DNA of 50,739 nucleotides from an uncultured Trichormus sp. (GCA_936914905.1 CAKZGI010000284.1:1-50739); one strand, 5' to 3'. Positions 17,934-26,275 are shown, numbered from the stretch's first letter. Notes: generated by a model not told the origin, from the letters alone. A program made the numbers and translations.

Positions 17934-18151
17934 ACACTCAACTCAATGTTTCAATTTTCCTCACTATCCACAAAAATTGAAACACCATAGCGGGGTAGCA
18001 TTTCTGCAAAAGCTCGACGACTGATATTAAGTGTTTGACAAGCTTGATTTTCTGAAAGTTTACCTCTGAAATAAAGCATTGCTATCAGTGCTTCCATCAA
18101 TTAGCGTTGGTCGGTATTTACAATGTCCGGTAGCTCTAGTGATACTTTCAT
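17930..18151 (-). pseudogene. UPF0175 antitoxin, two nonsense codons
   Basis: Reads MKVSLELPDIVNTDQR, TAA, then LMEALIAMLYFRGKLSENQA, CQTLNISRRAFAEMLPRYGV, SIFVDSEEN, TGA, NIELSV. The middle is the helix-turn-helix-like core of UPF0175, the usual partner of DUF3368. Both stops are single-codon changes in an otherwise normal-looking 73-codon gene. Its stop overlaps the DUF3368 start, the usual coupled arrangement. Confidence 0.78.
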
Positions 18152-18348
18152 GAGCCTAAATACTTTGGAAGTACATCACTAATTTATCCCAAAATACCTT
18201 GAAATATCATATATGTTCCTTGTTCCTAGCGTCTGCCTATACTAGAGATGAAATCTCGGAGGCTGGAACGCGAGCCAGAGTATTTTAAACAGTATTATCT
18301 TGTTTCCAGTCTCTGGCTGGGTATGCGATTACAGAGGCTTTGCCTATA
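18152..18348. other. Dispersed-repeat spacer
   Basis: No gene. Contains GGAGGCTGGAACGCGAGCCAG and CAGAGGCTTTGCCT, elements of common Nostocales interspersed repeats, ending at the TA that borders the third MITE copy. Confidence 0.45.
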
Positions 18349-18460
18349 AGTAGGTAGTGTTAAAAATTGTCGTTATGACAAGGCAGGAGGCAGGAGGGAA
18401 GAGGTTTTTAGGCAACTTTACTTTTTGTTACATACTTCTATTTTTTCGCGCCTTTCTACT
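18349..18460. mobile_element. Diverged MITE, copy 3
   Basis: 112 bp starting AGTAGGTAGTGTTAAAAATT and ending CGCGCCTTTCTACT, flanked by TA on both sides (18347-18348, 18461-18462). Shares termini and the TTTTGTTACATA block with the two 126-bp copies but the centre differs (CAGGAGGCAGGAGGGAAG). It sits 50 bp before the start of the gene split by copy 2. Confidence 0.7.
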
Positions 18461-18510
18461 TAATCTCACAATGGTATTGTAATAATTAAGTGATATATTT
18501 AGGTAAATTT

Positions 18511-18965
18511 ATGACAGAAATTAAATTTTCTATTGAAGATGAAAATCCGATCGCAGCTACTGATGAACTCTTAGCAATAGGAGGTATGACTGGTAACTAT
18601 GCAGTAGATTCGGAAGATGTGAAAAAAGAACCAATCATAACCACAGTTGCAACTAAGTAGGTGGGCGGAAAAATTTATGACTATGTCATGGCGAATGCAG
18701 CAAATCGGAATCAAGCAATCGCAAGGGTTTCAATTAACTTACATTTTGTTACATAGTTATGTTTATTTGTGTCTACCTACTTATAGTTGGTTTAGTTGGT
18801 GGGACTATTGCGATCATTGAACAAATTCGCAAATGGTATCACGAGTATAAACAGAAGCAGTCAGGTAAAAAAATTGCCAAAGTCCTGATTGTCGGACGCA
18901 ACGGTAGACGATTTCTGTTAGAAAATGCCACAATTGAGCAAATTCGCCAAATTTTAGAATCTTAA
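18511..18965 (+). pseudogene. Small EACC1-like protein gene split by a MITE
   Basis: The 5' part reads MTEIKFSIEDENPIAATDEL, LAIGGMTGNYAVDSEDVKKE, PIITTVAT, then runs into the MITE and stops. The 3' part reads IVGLVGGTIAIIEQIRKWYH, then KKIAKVLIVGRNGRRFLLEN, ATIEQIRQILES. Deleting the MITE and one TA gives TTVATIVGLVGG in frame and a protein of about 108 residues with one hydrophobic helix in the middle. The C-terminal pattern resembles effector-associated constant component 1 (EACC1), small proteins found next to caspase, CHAT or protease effectors; this match is from memory and moderate. Confidence 0.7.
18656..18781. mobile_element. 126-bp MITE, copy 2, with TA target duplication
   Basis: Same length and ends as the copy at 5022-5147 and about 85-90 percent identical by eye, flanked by TA (18654-18655 and 18782-18783). 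It interrupts the EACC1-like gene in the same orientation as copy 1 interrupts DUF29. Confidence 0.9.
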
Positions 18966-19156
18966 ATATTAGAATCATCATGTGCAGATTCTTCACCTTG
19001 ACCTGAAGGCAGTTGCAGGTAATTATGTAGATTTACCCTACTTTACTGATAATTAAAACAATTACGAAAAGGGATCGCTCCCTCTGAGTGAAATCAGCGA
19101 TTTAATCGAGTTAGCAGCAAAGAGATTATTACGTTTCTTCATTTGCTGAGGATTAC
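18966..19156. other. Short gene-free region
   Basis: A fragmentary frame (HLDLKAVAGNYVDLPYFTD) can be read near 18990 but has no start, no homologue I know and a stop soon after. Nothing else is visible before the TGTGAC element. Confidence 0.3.
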
Positions 19157-19671
19157 TGTGACCTGAAACATAAATTGAGCTTTTTGCTCAACTTATGTTT
19201 CAAAATCTAGATGTCCAGCTTATGCTTCATTTTCACAAATGGGTTATTTAATAGGGAATGATAATCGTGTATAAGCTAGAATGCTTGCTTGACCTGTAAC
19301 TCATACACCACTTTACATGATGATTATCATTTTTATTTAGTTAAGACCATTCCAGAACGATCTCTCTAGCTAAAATATAATAGCTAGACTCAATTCTTAG
19401 AAAAACATTGTTTTGAATCATATAATAGTCATTTTGAACTATATCTTGGCATGAAAGTTAATAATTATGCTGTTTTCTGAGGGTTGTTTATTTCAAGTTT
19501 TACCCGACATGGTTTTTTCAACCCAGGCTTATATTATGGTGCAAAAAATCAACTCTCCCTCATGATTTGATGCAGAGGTTGATATCGTCTTTGGCTAAAA
19601 TACTTGATTTTGCGTTACCTCTTGGTCATTTTATGGTTCAGAATTTGGCTCAACTTATGGTTCAAGTCACA
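19157..19671. mobile_element. 515-bp element with TGTGAC...GTCACA inverted ends
   Basis: The left end is TGTGACCTGAAACATAA followed by ATTGAGC; the right end read inward is TGTGACTTGAACCATAA followed by GTTGAGC: 21 of 24 bases match. Several more copies of the core TTATGNTTCA lie just inside both ends, one forming a hairpin with the left terminus (19164-19202). Repeated sites inside TG..CA ends are typical of Tn7/Tn5053-like transposons. No coding frame inside, so it would be a non-autonomous derivative. No target duplication was recognised. Confidence 0.6.
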
Positions 19672-20133
19672 CTAGTTTAGTCTTTCAAGAAATTTTAGCA
19701 AGTTTATTACCATTTGTGCCAATTCTCAAAGGAGGTGCTGAAGAAGCAGTTGTCAGAAAAGCAGTCCTTAAACTTCGAGAAAATGAACAGTTAAGCGACT
19801 TAGAACCATTATTATCATTTTTTGCATCATTTGTCCTAGAAATACCAATAGTTCAACAAATCATGAGGTGGGATATGACAGTATTAAGAGAATCACCCTG
19901 GTATTGAGGAAATCCTCAAGGAAGGAGAACAACGAGGTGAATTGCGAGGTGAAGCTAATTTAGTTATTCGCCTATTATCAAAGCGTTTTGGTAATCTAGA
20001 TACAGAAATCGCATCAGAAATTTGCCAGTGATCAATCCTTCAATTAGAAACATCAGGAGAAAGTATCTTTGATTTTTCTACTATGGTTAATTTAGAAAAC
20101 TGGTTACAACAAAATACTGGTTCTGATAGTTAA
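19672..20133 (+). pseudogene. Rpn-type nuclease/DUF4351 protein, C-terminal remnant
   Basis: Reads VFQEILASLLPFVPILKGGA, VRKAVLKLRENEQLSDLEPL, IVQQIMRWDMTVLRESPWY, TGA; then in another frame IEEILKEGEQRGELRGEANL, VIRLLSKRFGNLDTEIASEI, TGA, SILQLETSGESIFDFSTMV. This is the C-terminal half of a cyanobacterial recombination-promoting nuclease (PD-(D/E)XK, Rpn/YhgA-like) with a DUF4351 tail. The nuclease domain is absent: the 515-bp TGTGAC element ends at the first remaining codons. One frameshift and one nonsense codon. Confidence 0.7.
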
Positions 20134-20191
20134 TCAGATCTTATAAGTTCCACACATAATAAGGTGGGATATGACAGTGATGAAGATTAAA

Positions 20192-20274
20192 GTAGGTTGA
20201 GTTAAGCGACAGCGCAACCCAACAAAAGCATGGATAATGTTGGGTAATGTTGAGTTTCATCCCTCCACCCAACC
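20192..20274. repeat. Imperfect palindromic repeat (GTAGGTTG family)
   Basis: Starts GTAGGTTGAGTTAAGCG and ends CATCCCTCCACCCAACC; the two arms are imperfect reverse complements, with internal CAACCCAACA and TGTTGAGTT blocks. This style of small palindromic repeat is widespread in cyanobacterial genomes. Confidence 0.6.
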
Positions 20275-20413
20275 TCCATTTGTTCGTTTGTGTTTTTGTG
20301 TGCAACCTTAATCCAAGACTTGTTAATTTTTTCCAAAAAAAACCTGATTTTAATCAACTTTAAATCTAGCTGATAATTCCTCATGGGAAAGATTAGATAA
20401 GTTGAGTAATAAG

Positions 20414-20795
20414 TCAGTTCTGTCTGTCTGTCAGATAAAGTTCCATCATCGGAGTCACAATAAGAGATAACTTCTCATCTAAAGAACTAAAACACGCTAC
20501 TAACAAACTCTCTACCATCAAACGCTGTCCTTCTTGTCGTCCTTCTTCTATTCCCTCTTATCGCCACTCTTCCCGTTGTTTGAGATATGTTGGTGATAAA
20601 CTTATGATTAACTCCCTGTCTTCTTCACTGACATTACTATTCTGAATTTTCAGATGATGATGTTGTCGGCACAAACCAAACATCTATTTCCTGAAGTTCG
20701 CTTTCTACATCTTTACTGATTGTGACATTACCTAGAGGTGCTAATAATTCCTCTAGATATTCCTTGGCCAGTTGGTCATGGGGTTGTCGTGTCAT
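20414..20795 (-). pseudogene. Second Rpn-type protein, internally deleted
   Basis: The N-terminus reads MTRQPHDQLAKEYLEELLAP, LGNVTISKDVESELQEIDVW, FVPTTSSSENSE, stop. A shifted frame continues NVSEEDRELIISLSPTYLKQ, REEWR, stop, EGIEEGRQEGQRLMVESLLV, ACFSSLDEKLSLIV. Family members have about 200 residues of nuclease-like core between these blocks, so the gene has a large internal deletion plus shifts. Its ATG overlaps the TGA of the upstream DUF2288 gene (ATGA). Confidence 0.65.
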
Positions 20796-21088
20796 AAAAC
20801 GGCTTTTTCTTGCACCAAGATGTAAGGTTCGACGATGAGGGCATTAAACCGCTTGGTGCGATCGCTATTCCACTCTCCCAACTGTTCTGGTGTGGGTTTA
20901 ACCAACAACTGTTCATCAATCCAATTTTGGACAGAGGGAATATTATCACTAGCGATCGCAACTCCCACATCCAACAAATCCAACCCATCTGCTACCACAA
21001 TTATTGCATCTCTTTGTGCATGGGGAACTAACCAATCCCATTCTGCTTCATCCAGGTTTTGTGTTAATTCTGCTCTTAAATCAGACAT
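20792..21088 (-). CDS. DUF2288 family protein
   Basis: 98 residues: MSDLRAELTQNLDEAEWDWL, VPHAQRDAIIVVADGLDLLD, VGVAIASDNIPSVQNWIDEQ, then EQLGEWNSDRTKRFNALIVE. This matches the small DUF2288 family of cyanobacteria and proteobacteria; function unknown. Soluble, no signal peptide. Intact, although the overlapping downstream Rpn gene is dead. Confidence 0.75.
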   Translation of the reverse strand: MSDLRAELTQNLDEAEWDWLVPHAQRDAIIVVADGLDLLDVGVAIASDNIPSVQNWIDEQLLVKPTPEQLGEWNSDRTKRFNALIVEPYILVQEKAVL

Positions 21089-21187
21089 AATTTTGGATTT
21101 TTGCTTTTATAATCTGATTATACATAATTTATAAACTTGAGGAAAATAATTCGTAATTCAAAAACTCCTATTTCCAATCACCAATAA

Positions 21188-22225
21188 CTAAATTTCTGAT
21201 TTCATTTCTTCAATTTCCAATAAAGCTACAACTATTCCAGCAATAGGAATAGATATAAAAACCCCTAACAAACCTGCCAGTCTGGCACCAACTAGTAAAG
21301 AAAAAAATACTACTACTGGGTTAAGGTTCAGTGTTCCTTGCATAACTCTTGGTGCAATTAAGTTATCTTGAATTTGCTGGAGAATTATACAAGCTATCAA
21401 TACTTTTAATGACAACCAAGCGTTTTGCGCTAAAACAATTAAAGTAATTGTACTAACTCCTAATGTCGCACCTATGCCTGGTATCATGTCTAGAATTCCT
21501 ACTATTAGCGATAGTAATAAAGCAAAGGGGACCTTAAATAATAAGAAAACTATAAAAGTTGAACTTGTCAAAAACAAGGTTAATAATAACTGACCACGAA
21601 AAAATCCTAAAAAACTACGTCTGATGATATTGGTAAATCTTTGGCGGCGATTTCGTGGAACTACTTTAATAATAAATCCCCACAGTTTTTCTCCATCCAG
21701 TAACATGAAAAAAGCTACAACGGCAATAAATATAAAATTAATAAAATTAGTTAGGATGCCTTGTAGAATAGCCAAACTTGTCACTAATGTTGATACAGCT
21801 TGATTACGAAGTTGAGTTTCAATTACACTTAAATCTATTTGAAGATCACGATTTTGCAGAGATTCTTCTATTCGTTCTATTAAAGGTACTAAAGAATTCA
21901 AGAACCCAGAAATACTATCAATTAATTGTTGTACTTGGGATAAAACTGTTAAACCAACGCTCATGATCAACAACCCAAGTATCATCATGTTAACTAGGAA
22001 AACGACAATAACGGCTACAGCATGAGGTAAAAAATACCGGAGAAATGCTACAGGATAGTTGAGTAAAAAAGCTAAAATTGCAGCCAATGAAAAAACTACA
22101 ATGACTGCTTGAAAATAATCTAAAAGCTCTACAACTGCCCAGCCGGAAGCAACTAAAAGTAAAAAGCGGACTAAGGCTAAATTATTTACTCTCTGCCAGA
22201 TGTTTTTGGCTTCAAAGCCACTCAT
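21188..22225 (-). CDS. AI-2E family transporter (PerM-like permease)
   Basis: 345 residues with about eight hydrophobic segments: LVRFLLLVASGWAVVELLDY, VIVVFSLAAILAFLLNYPV, VIVVFLVNMMILGLLIMSVG, FIFIAVVAFFMLLDGEKLWG, LLLTLFLTSSTFIVFLLFKV, and the conserved ILDMIPGIGATLG and QQIQDNLIAPRVMQGTLNLN blocks. The arrangement fits the AI-2E exporter superfamily, whose substrates vary and here cannot be assigned. Monocistronic by spacing. No lesions. Confidence 0.85.
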   Translation of the reverse strand: MSGFEAKNIWQRVNNLALVRFLLLVASGWAVVELLDYFQAVIVVFSLAAILAFLLNYPVAFLRYFLPHAVAVIVVFLVNMMILGLLIMSVGLTVLSQVQQLIDSISGFLNSLVPLIERIEESLQNRDLQIDLSVIETQLRNQAVSTLVTSLAILQGILTNFINFIFIAVVAFFMLLDGEKLWGFIIKVVPRNRRQRFTNIIRRSFLGFFRGQLLLTLFLTSSTFIVFLLFKVPFALLLSLIVGILDMIPGIGATLGVSTITLIVLAQNAWLSLKVLIACIILQQIQDNLIAPRVMQGTLNLNPVVVFFSLLVGARLAGLLGVFISIPIAGIVVALLEIEEMKSEI

Positions 22226-22814
22226 ATCAATTTCAAATTTGGGATTTGGGATTTTAGATTGTCAAAAATTCACGACATCAGTTTTGCAAAGCTTTATTTG
22301 TGTAAATTATTTTCTCAATTTTTATAAAAAAAGTGCTGAAGAAACAGAAAACCTGAATAAATCAATAGTTTAAGGGTTATTTAAGGTTGATAATATGCAG
22401 GAAATAAGCCTTGATACCATCAAAATTCAAACACTTTTTCAGATTCTAGAGGATTCTAAATCCTCCTCTTCTTCCTTCTTCCTTCTTCCTTCTTCCTCCT
22501 GACTCCTAATCGTCACGAACAACTTTTTCAGCAAGCCCTAACTATAGTACTGAAGTTCAAATATATACAATTGCAGAATTGTTCGCTACATCCTTAAAGC
22601 ATATTCCTTAGTACATAAATTCTATTTGCACTATGAGAATTCATGATCCAAAATCTAAAATTGCTGTAAGCATTCAGGTAATGCCTAACGGCATGCTACG
22701 CGAACAGCCATTAGCAGTAAGCTTTTTCAGGCTAACGCCAAAAATATCTACTTTATAATTAACCAATTTCTCAAACATTCTGACTCCTGACTCCTGAATT
22801 CTTACAAATTGCTA
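22226..22814. other. Gene-free stretch with IS-derived MITE and repeats
   Basis: Contains the degenerate element at 22332-22541, a CTTCCTT heptamer run inside it, and near 22680 a dispersed repeat (ATGCCTAACGGCATGCTACG, CGAACAGCC). No coding frame supported. Confidence 0.5.
22332..22541. mobile_element. Degenerate IS5-derived MITE
   Basis: The left part AGTGCTGAAGAAACAGAAAA, CCTGAATAAATCAA is like the left end of the IS remnant at 11093 (CTGAATAAACGAAAAACCTG, GATAAATTAA). The right end TTTTTCAGCAAGCCCTAAC is the inverted form of the same terminus. A similar, more decayed element lies at 37345-37540. The centre carries a CTTCCTT tandem repeat (22471-22498). Confidence 0.5.
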
Positions 22815-23468
22815 TTATCGTCCTAAATCATGCATTTCATTAATTACAGTTGCACATTTTTGTGTTACTGCTTCTAATTCTGATTTACTAGTAGAATTGG
22901 GAGGATCAATTAGTTTACCAATTCTGACAGTAATGGAAACTGCATGGGGAATTGCAGAACCTGGTTGTAATATCTTGTCAGTACCCCACAAACTTACGGG
23001 TAAAAAAGGTACTTTTGCCTTAGCAGCTATTAGTGCTGCGCCTTTTTTGGGGTCAGTAATGCGACCATCGGGGGTACGAGTACCTTCTAAAAATACACCC
23101 ACAGCCCAACCCTTATCAAGACATTCTAAAGCAGCACGGATGGCATTGCGATCGGCTGTACCCCGACTGACTGGATAAGCACCATATATTTTAATTATTT
23201 GTGCTAACACAGGGACTTTAAACAATTCTTCCTTAGCCATGTACGCGACTGGACGACGTACACAATTAGAAACAATTGGCGGATCAAAGTAACTTGCGTG
23301 GTTGCTAACTACTAGCACTGGACCCTTTTGAGGGATTTTTTCCACGCCATGAATTTTTATCCGGAAATAAGTGTGCAGCATGGGACTAAGCAATGACCAC
23401 TTAAACGTGTGGTAAAGTACCCAACTAATTAAAGGTTCGCGTTCTCTGGTCACGGAGGATAATTTCAA
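22815..23468 (-). CDS. plsC: 1-acyl-sn-glycerol-3-phosphate acyltransferase (PlsC family)
   Basis: 217 residues. Acylates lysophosphatidate to phosphatidate at the membrane. The catalytic HX4D motif is in SNHASYFDPP (about residue 57), the glycerol-phosphate site in FLEGTRTPDGR, and the LPVSLWGTDKIL block follows. The N-terminal hydrophobic stretch is short. It follows the plsX-fabH-fabD group on the same strand but is separated from fabD by 700 bp and by the oppositely oriented DUF2795 gene, so it probably has its own promoter. Confidence 0.88.
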   Translation of the reverse strand: MKLSSVTREREPLISWVLYHTFKWSLLSPMLHTYFRIKIHGVEKIPQKGPVLVVSNHASYFDPPIVSNCVRRPVAYMAKEELFKVPVLAQIIKIYGAYPVSRGTADRNAIRAALECLDKGWAVGVFLEGTRTPDGRITDPKKGAALIAAKAKVPFLPVSLWGTDKILQPGSAIPHAVSITVRIGKLIDPPNSTSKSELEAVTQKCATVINEMHDLGR

Positions 23469-23809
23469 AGAGACTAAAATTTAGCATAAGCTATGGCAAT
23501 CGCTTTTCGTCACCCCACAGAGGAAAATTTAGGCTGTTAATAGGCTATTCAGTGGTGATCGCACTGTTTTATTTTAAATAAATTGCACAAATTTATTTAA
23601 AATAAAACATATCCAAAATAATATCAAGTCCGCCTAATTACTGATAATTACTGTTTTTCTATTCCTTATTTCCTATTCTCTCCCCTCACAGATATGCTAA
23701 ATATTCAACACTTCTGGATCAGAATATACATCCGTAGCTAGAGAATTTTAGGGAGTGAATATCAATAGCCTAGATGTTAAATAACCAATAATTTATGAAG
23801 AGGTAAGTT
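23469..23809. other. Divergent intergenic region plsC / DUF2795
   Basis: Both flanking genes are transcribed away from this gap, so both promoters should lie here. Besides the hairpin at 23565-23609, only AT-rich sequence is seen. GAAGAGGTAAG at 23796-23806 looks like the DUF2795 ribosome site. Confidence 0.45.
23565..23609. repeat. AT-rich perfect hairpin upstream of plsC
   Basis: TGTTTTATTTTAAATAAATT, a 5-nt loop, then its exact complement: a 20-bp perfect stem about 100 bp before the plsC start. It could terminate transcription from upstream on either strand or be a small mobile palindrome; no homologous copy is seen in the window. Confidence 0.7.
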
Positions 23810-24001
23810 ATGGCAGTATCAGCGATTGATATTTCCAGAAGTCTCAGTGGCATAGATTTTCCTGCTAATAAACAGAAACTGGTCAACCATGCGAGGGACA
23901 ACAATGCAAATCAGGAGATAATTGAAATTCTTCAAGAGATGCCAGAGCGAGAATATGACAACATGGCAGACGTAGAACACGAATTCGGTCAAGTTAAATA
24001 A
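23810..24001 (+). CDS. DUF2795 domain protein
   Basis: 63 residues: MAVSAIDISRSLSGIDFPAN, KQKLVNHARDNNANQEIIEI, LQEMPEREYDNMADVEHEFG. The GIDFPA-K--L--HA pattern and the LP-REY motif define DUF2795, small helical proteins of unknown role found in many bacteria. An AGAGGTAAGTT site precedes the ATG. It stands alone on the plus strand inside a minus-strand lipid gene block. Confidence 0.78.
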   Translation: MAVSAIDISRSLSGIDFPANKQKLVNHARDNNANQEIIEILQEMPEREYDNMADVEHEFGQVK

Positions 24002-24060
24002 CTGTTGAATAAGTTTGTGTTCTGGTCTAATTCATTAGAGAGTTCTTCATTTTTGAAACA

Positions 24061-24088
24061 AGTGGGACTTAAACGTTTAAGTCCCACT
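24061..24088. terminator. 28-bp perfect palindrome between convergent genes
   Basis: AGTGGGACTTAAAC followed by its exact complement GTTTAAGTCCCACT, in the gap where the DUF2795 and fabD transcripts converge. A bidirectional terminator is the natural reading, although neither side has a strong T-run. Confidence 0.5.
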
Positions 24089-24179
24089 ACACAACTTCCA
24101 AATAGAAAATATCCAATGTGTAGGATGTATCAAAAAAATAAATTGCTCTTACACATATTATATTGTTAATTGATTTCCT

Positions 24180-25061
24180 CTAATCTGGTAACTCCCCAGT
24201 ATTACGAATATTTTTTAATTCTACGCTGTTAACAGTACGCTTAATCAAACCAGTTAAAACTTTACCAGGTCCTATTTCTAGTGCTTTTTCAATCCCATTT
24301 TCTGGTAATTGCAAGGCAATTTCTCGCCACCGGACTGAACCAGTCATTTGTTTAGTTAAACGCTGCTTTAAAATATCTGCATTAGTTGCGGGAACTGGGT
24401 CTACATTTGAGGCAACGGGAACAATTGCTGTTTGAAAAACTGTTGCATCTAAAATTGTTTGAAATTCCTCTGATGCTGCTGTCATTAAATGTGAATGAAA
24501 TGCACCAGAAACTTTCAAAGGAACAGCACATTTAGCTTTCACTTGGGACATTACAGCTTGTACAGCGTCAGGAGTCCCAGAAATAACAACTTGTGCCGGA
24601 CTGTTATCATTTGCCAAGACTACATCAGTCGTTTCGGAAATCACTTTTTCTAATTGTTCTCGGTCAAAATTGAGTAAAGCTGCCATCATCCCTCCAGCAG
24701 CATTATCCATAATTTCTGCCCGGCGTTTGACTAATTGTAAGCCAGTTGACCAGTCAAAAACTCCAGCAACATAAAGAGCAATGTATTCTCCTAAACTGTG
24801 ACCCGCGACTAAATTTGGTTCTTTTCCCCGTTCCCACAATAAATCAGCGAGAATACTTTCTATCACATATAAACATGGCTGTGTGTAGAGTGTGCGTGAT
24901 AGTCGTTCTTCGTCATTCTGACAAATTTGACTCACAGACCAGCCCAAAATTGCCTCAGCTTGGTCAAATCTTCTTTTCGCAGATGGTATTTCTAATAAAT
25001 CCATTCCCATACCCAAGGCTTGCGAACCTTGTCCGGGAAACACCCATGCAGTTTTAGTCAT
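24180..25061 (-). CDS. fabD: Malonyl-CoA:ACP transacylase FabD
   Basis: 293 residues. Transfers malonyl from CoA to ACP to feed fatty acid elongation. The N-terminus WVFPGQGSQALGMGMDL and the nucleophile elbow GHSLGEYIALYVAG (Ser about residue 92) are clear; the catalytic His is in GAFHSHLM (about 191), and the tail carries EIGPGKVLTGLIKR. Third gene of plsX-fabH-fabD on the minus strand, 90 bp after fabH across a repeat spacer. Complete. Confidence 0.95.
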   Translation of the reverse strand: MTKTAWVFPGQGSQALGMGMDLLEIPSAKRRFDQAEAILGWSVSQICQNDEERLSRTLYTQPCLYVIESILADLLWERGKEPNLVAGHSLGEYIALYVAGVFDWSTGLQLVKRRAEIMDNAAGGMMAALLNFDREQLEKVISETTDVVLANDNSPAQVVISGTPDAVQAVMSQVKAKCAVPLKVSGAFHSHLMTAASEEFQTILDATVFQTAIVPVASNVDPVPATNADILKQRLTKQMTGSVRWREIALQLPENGIEKALEIGPGKVLTGLIKRTVNSVELKNIRNTGELPD

Positions 25062-25151
25062 TTGTCAATAGTTATTTGTCATTGGTTATTTGTCATTGGG
25101 TATTAGGAAAATTACTTCCCCATCTCTCCCATCTCCCCCAGTCCCCAATCC
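25062..25151. repeat. STRR spacer between fabH and fabD
   Basis: Degenerate TTTGTCATTGG heptamer-type repeats, then ATTAGGAAAATTACTTCCCC and CATCTCTCCCATCTCCCC. The second block is the same dispersed repeat that has entered mutS2 and that lies inverted before ilvD. Confidence 0.8.
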
Positions 25152-26153
25152 CTATCTTCCCCATTGAAAAATTGCTGCACCCCAACTGAGTCCAGCACCA
25201 AAGCCAGAGGTAGCAATTATGTCGTTAGGTTTGATTTTTCCTTGCCTTACTGCTTCATCTAATGCTAGGGGAATAGAAGCAGCGGAAGTATTTCCATAAT
25301 GGGCAACGTTGCTGATAACTTTATATTCAGGAATGTTTAAGCGTTCAGCTACAGCATTAATAATGCGCTGATTTGCTTGATGTAAGATTAGCCAATCTAT
25401 TCTATCTACGGTAAGATGAGCTTCAAATAAAGCTTTGTCTATAACTTCTGGTACTTTTTGGACGGCAAAGCGGTAAACTTCTTTGCCGTTCATGCTGATG
25501 GGGTGATAACTGCCTGTAGGTACGTGAATATCTGGTGTTACCTGTTGGGTTGTACCTTCATAGGCAAGGTTAAGATGGTGATTCTGAGTACCATCACTTT
25601 TGAGGGAAAATCCTAATAAGCGATCGCTATTATTTGCCTGTAGAATTACCGCCCCTGCTCCATCACCGAACAATACACAAGTGCGGCGATCTTGCCAATC
25701 TACCCACCGAGAGAGGATATCTGCTCCTATCAGCAGTACATTTTGATAAACACCAGTTCTGATGAATTGGGCTGCTGTAACTAGTCCAAACAAGAAACCA
25801 GAACAAGCTGCTGTTAAATCAAAGGCGACTGCTTTCGTTGCGTCTAATTCTGCTTGAATGCGACAAGCACTACCAAATAGGTCATCAGGGGTAGAGGTTG
25901 CCAGCAAAATTAAATCAATATCTGCTGCTGTAATTCCAGCTGCGGTAATAGCCTGTTTACTAGCATCTGTGGCTAGTGTAGTTAATGATTCAGGCGGTAA
26001 TGCTAACTGCCGTTGACCAATTCCTGTTCTTGTGGTTATCCACTCATCTGAAGTTTCAACCAGTTGAGTTAAAACCTCGTTCTCTAAGGAAGTGGAGGGT
26101 ACTGCCGAGCCACTTCCTGTAATTGCTATACCATTTTTCAATAAATTCTGCAC
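25152..26153 (-). CDS. fabH: 3-oxoacyl-ACP synthase III FabH
   Basis: 333 residues. Condenses acetyl-CoA with malonyl-ACP to start fatty acid synthesis. The Cys-His-Asn triad is visible: AACSGFLFG (Cys about 117), LILHQANQRI (His about 258), and NVAHYGNTSAAS (Asn about 288). The C-terminal GFGAGLSWGAAIFQW is typical. Lies between plsX and fabD with repeat-filled spacers (about 150 and 90 bp). Complete. Confidence 0.95.
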   Translation of the reverse strand: MQNLLKNGIAITGSGSAVPSTSLENEVLTQLVETSDEWITTRTGIGQRQLALPPESLTTLATDASKQAITAAGITAADIDLILLATSTPDDLFGSACRIQAELDATKAVAFDLTAACSGFLFGLVTAAQFIRTGVYQNVLLIGADILSRWVDWQDRRTCVLFGDGAGAVILQANNSDRLLGFSLKSDGTQNHHLNLAYEGTTQQVTPDIHVPTGSYHPISMNGKEVYRFAVQKVPEVIDKALFEAHLTVDRIDWLILHQANQRIINAVAERLNIPEYKVISNVAHYGNTSAASIPLALDEAVRQGKIKPNDIIATSGFGAGLSWGAAIFQWGR

Positions 26154-26165
26154 TCCTAATCTCCC

Positions 26166-26275
26166 CAGTTGTCAGTTGTCAGTTGTCAGTTGTCAATTGT
26201 CAGTTGTCTTTTGTACCGCAGAAGTAACCAATAACTAAGTACCAATAATGACCGATGACTAATGACAAATGACAT
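26166..26275. repeat. Two heptamer STRRs between plsX and fabH
   Basis: First CAGTTGT repeated about six times (26166-26207, one unit CAATTGT), then ATGACNA-type units (ATGACCG, ATGACTA, ATGACAA, ATGACAT, 26248-26275). Both are classical cyanobacterial heptamer families. Confidence 0.9.

Noticed and set aside
18759-18965. Independent gene starting MFICVYLL (second case)
   Set aside because: Same reason: MITE end fused to the 3' half of the EACC1-like gene.
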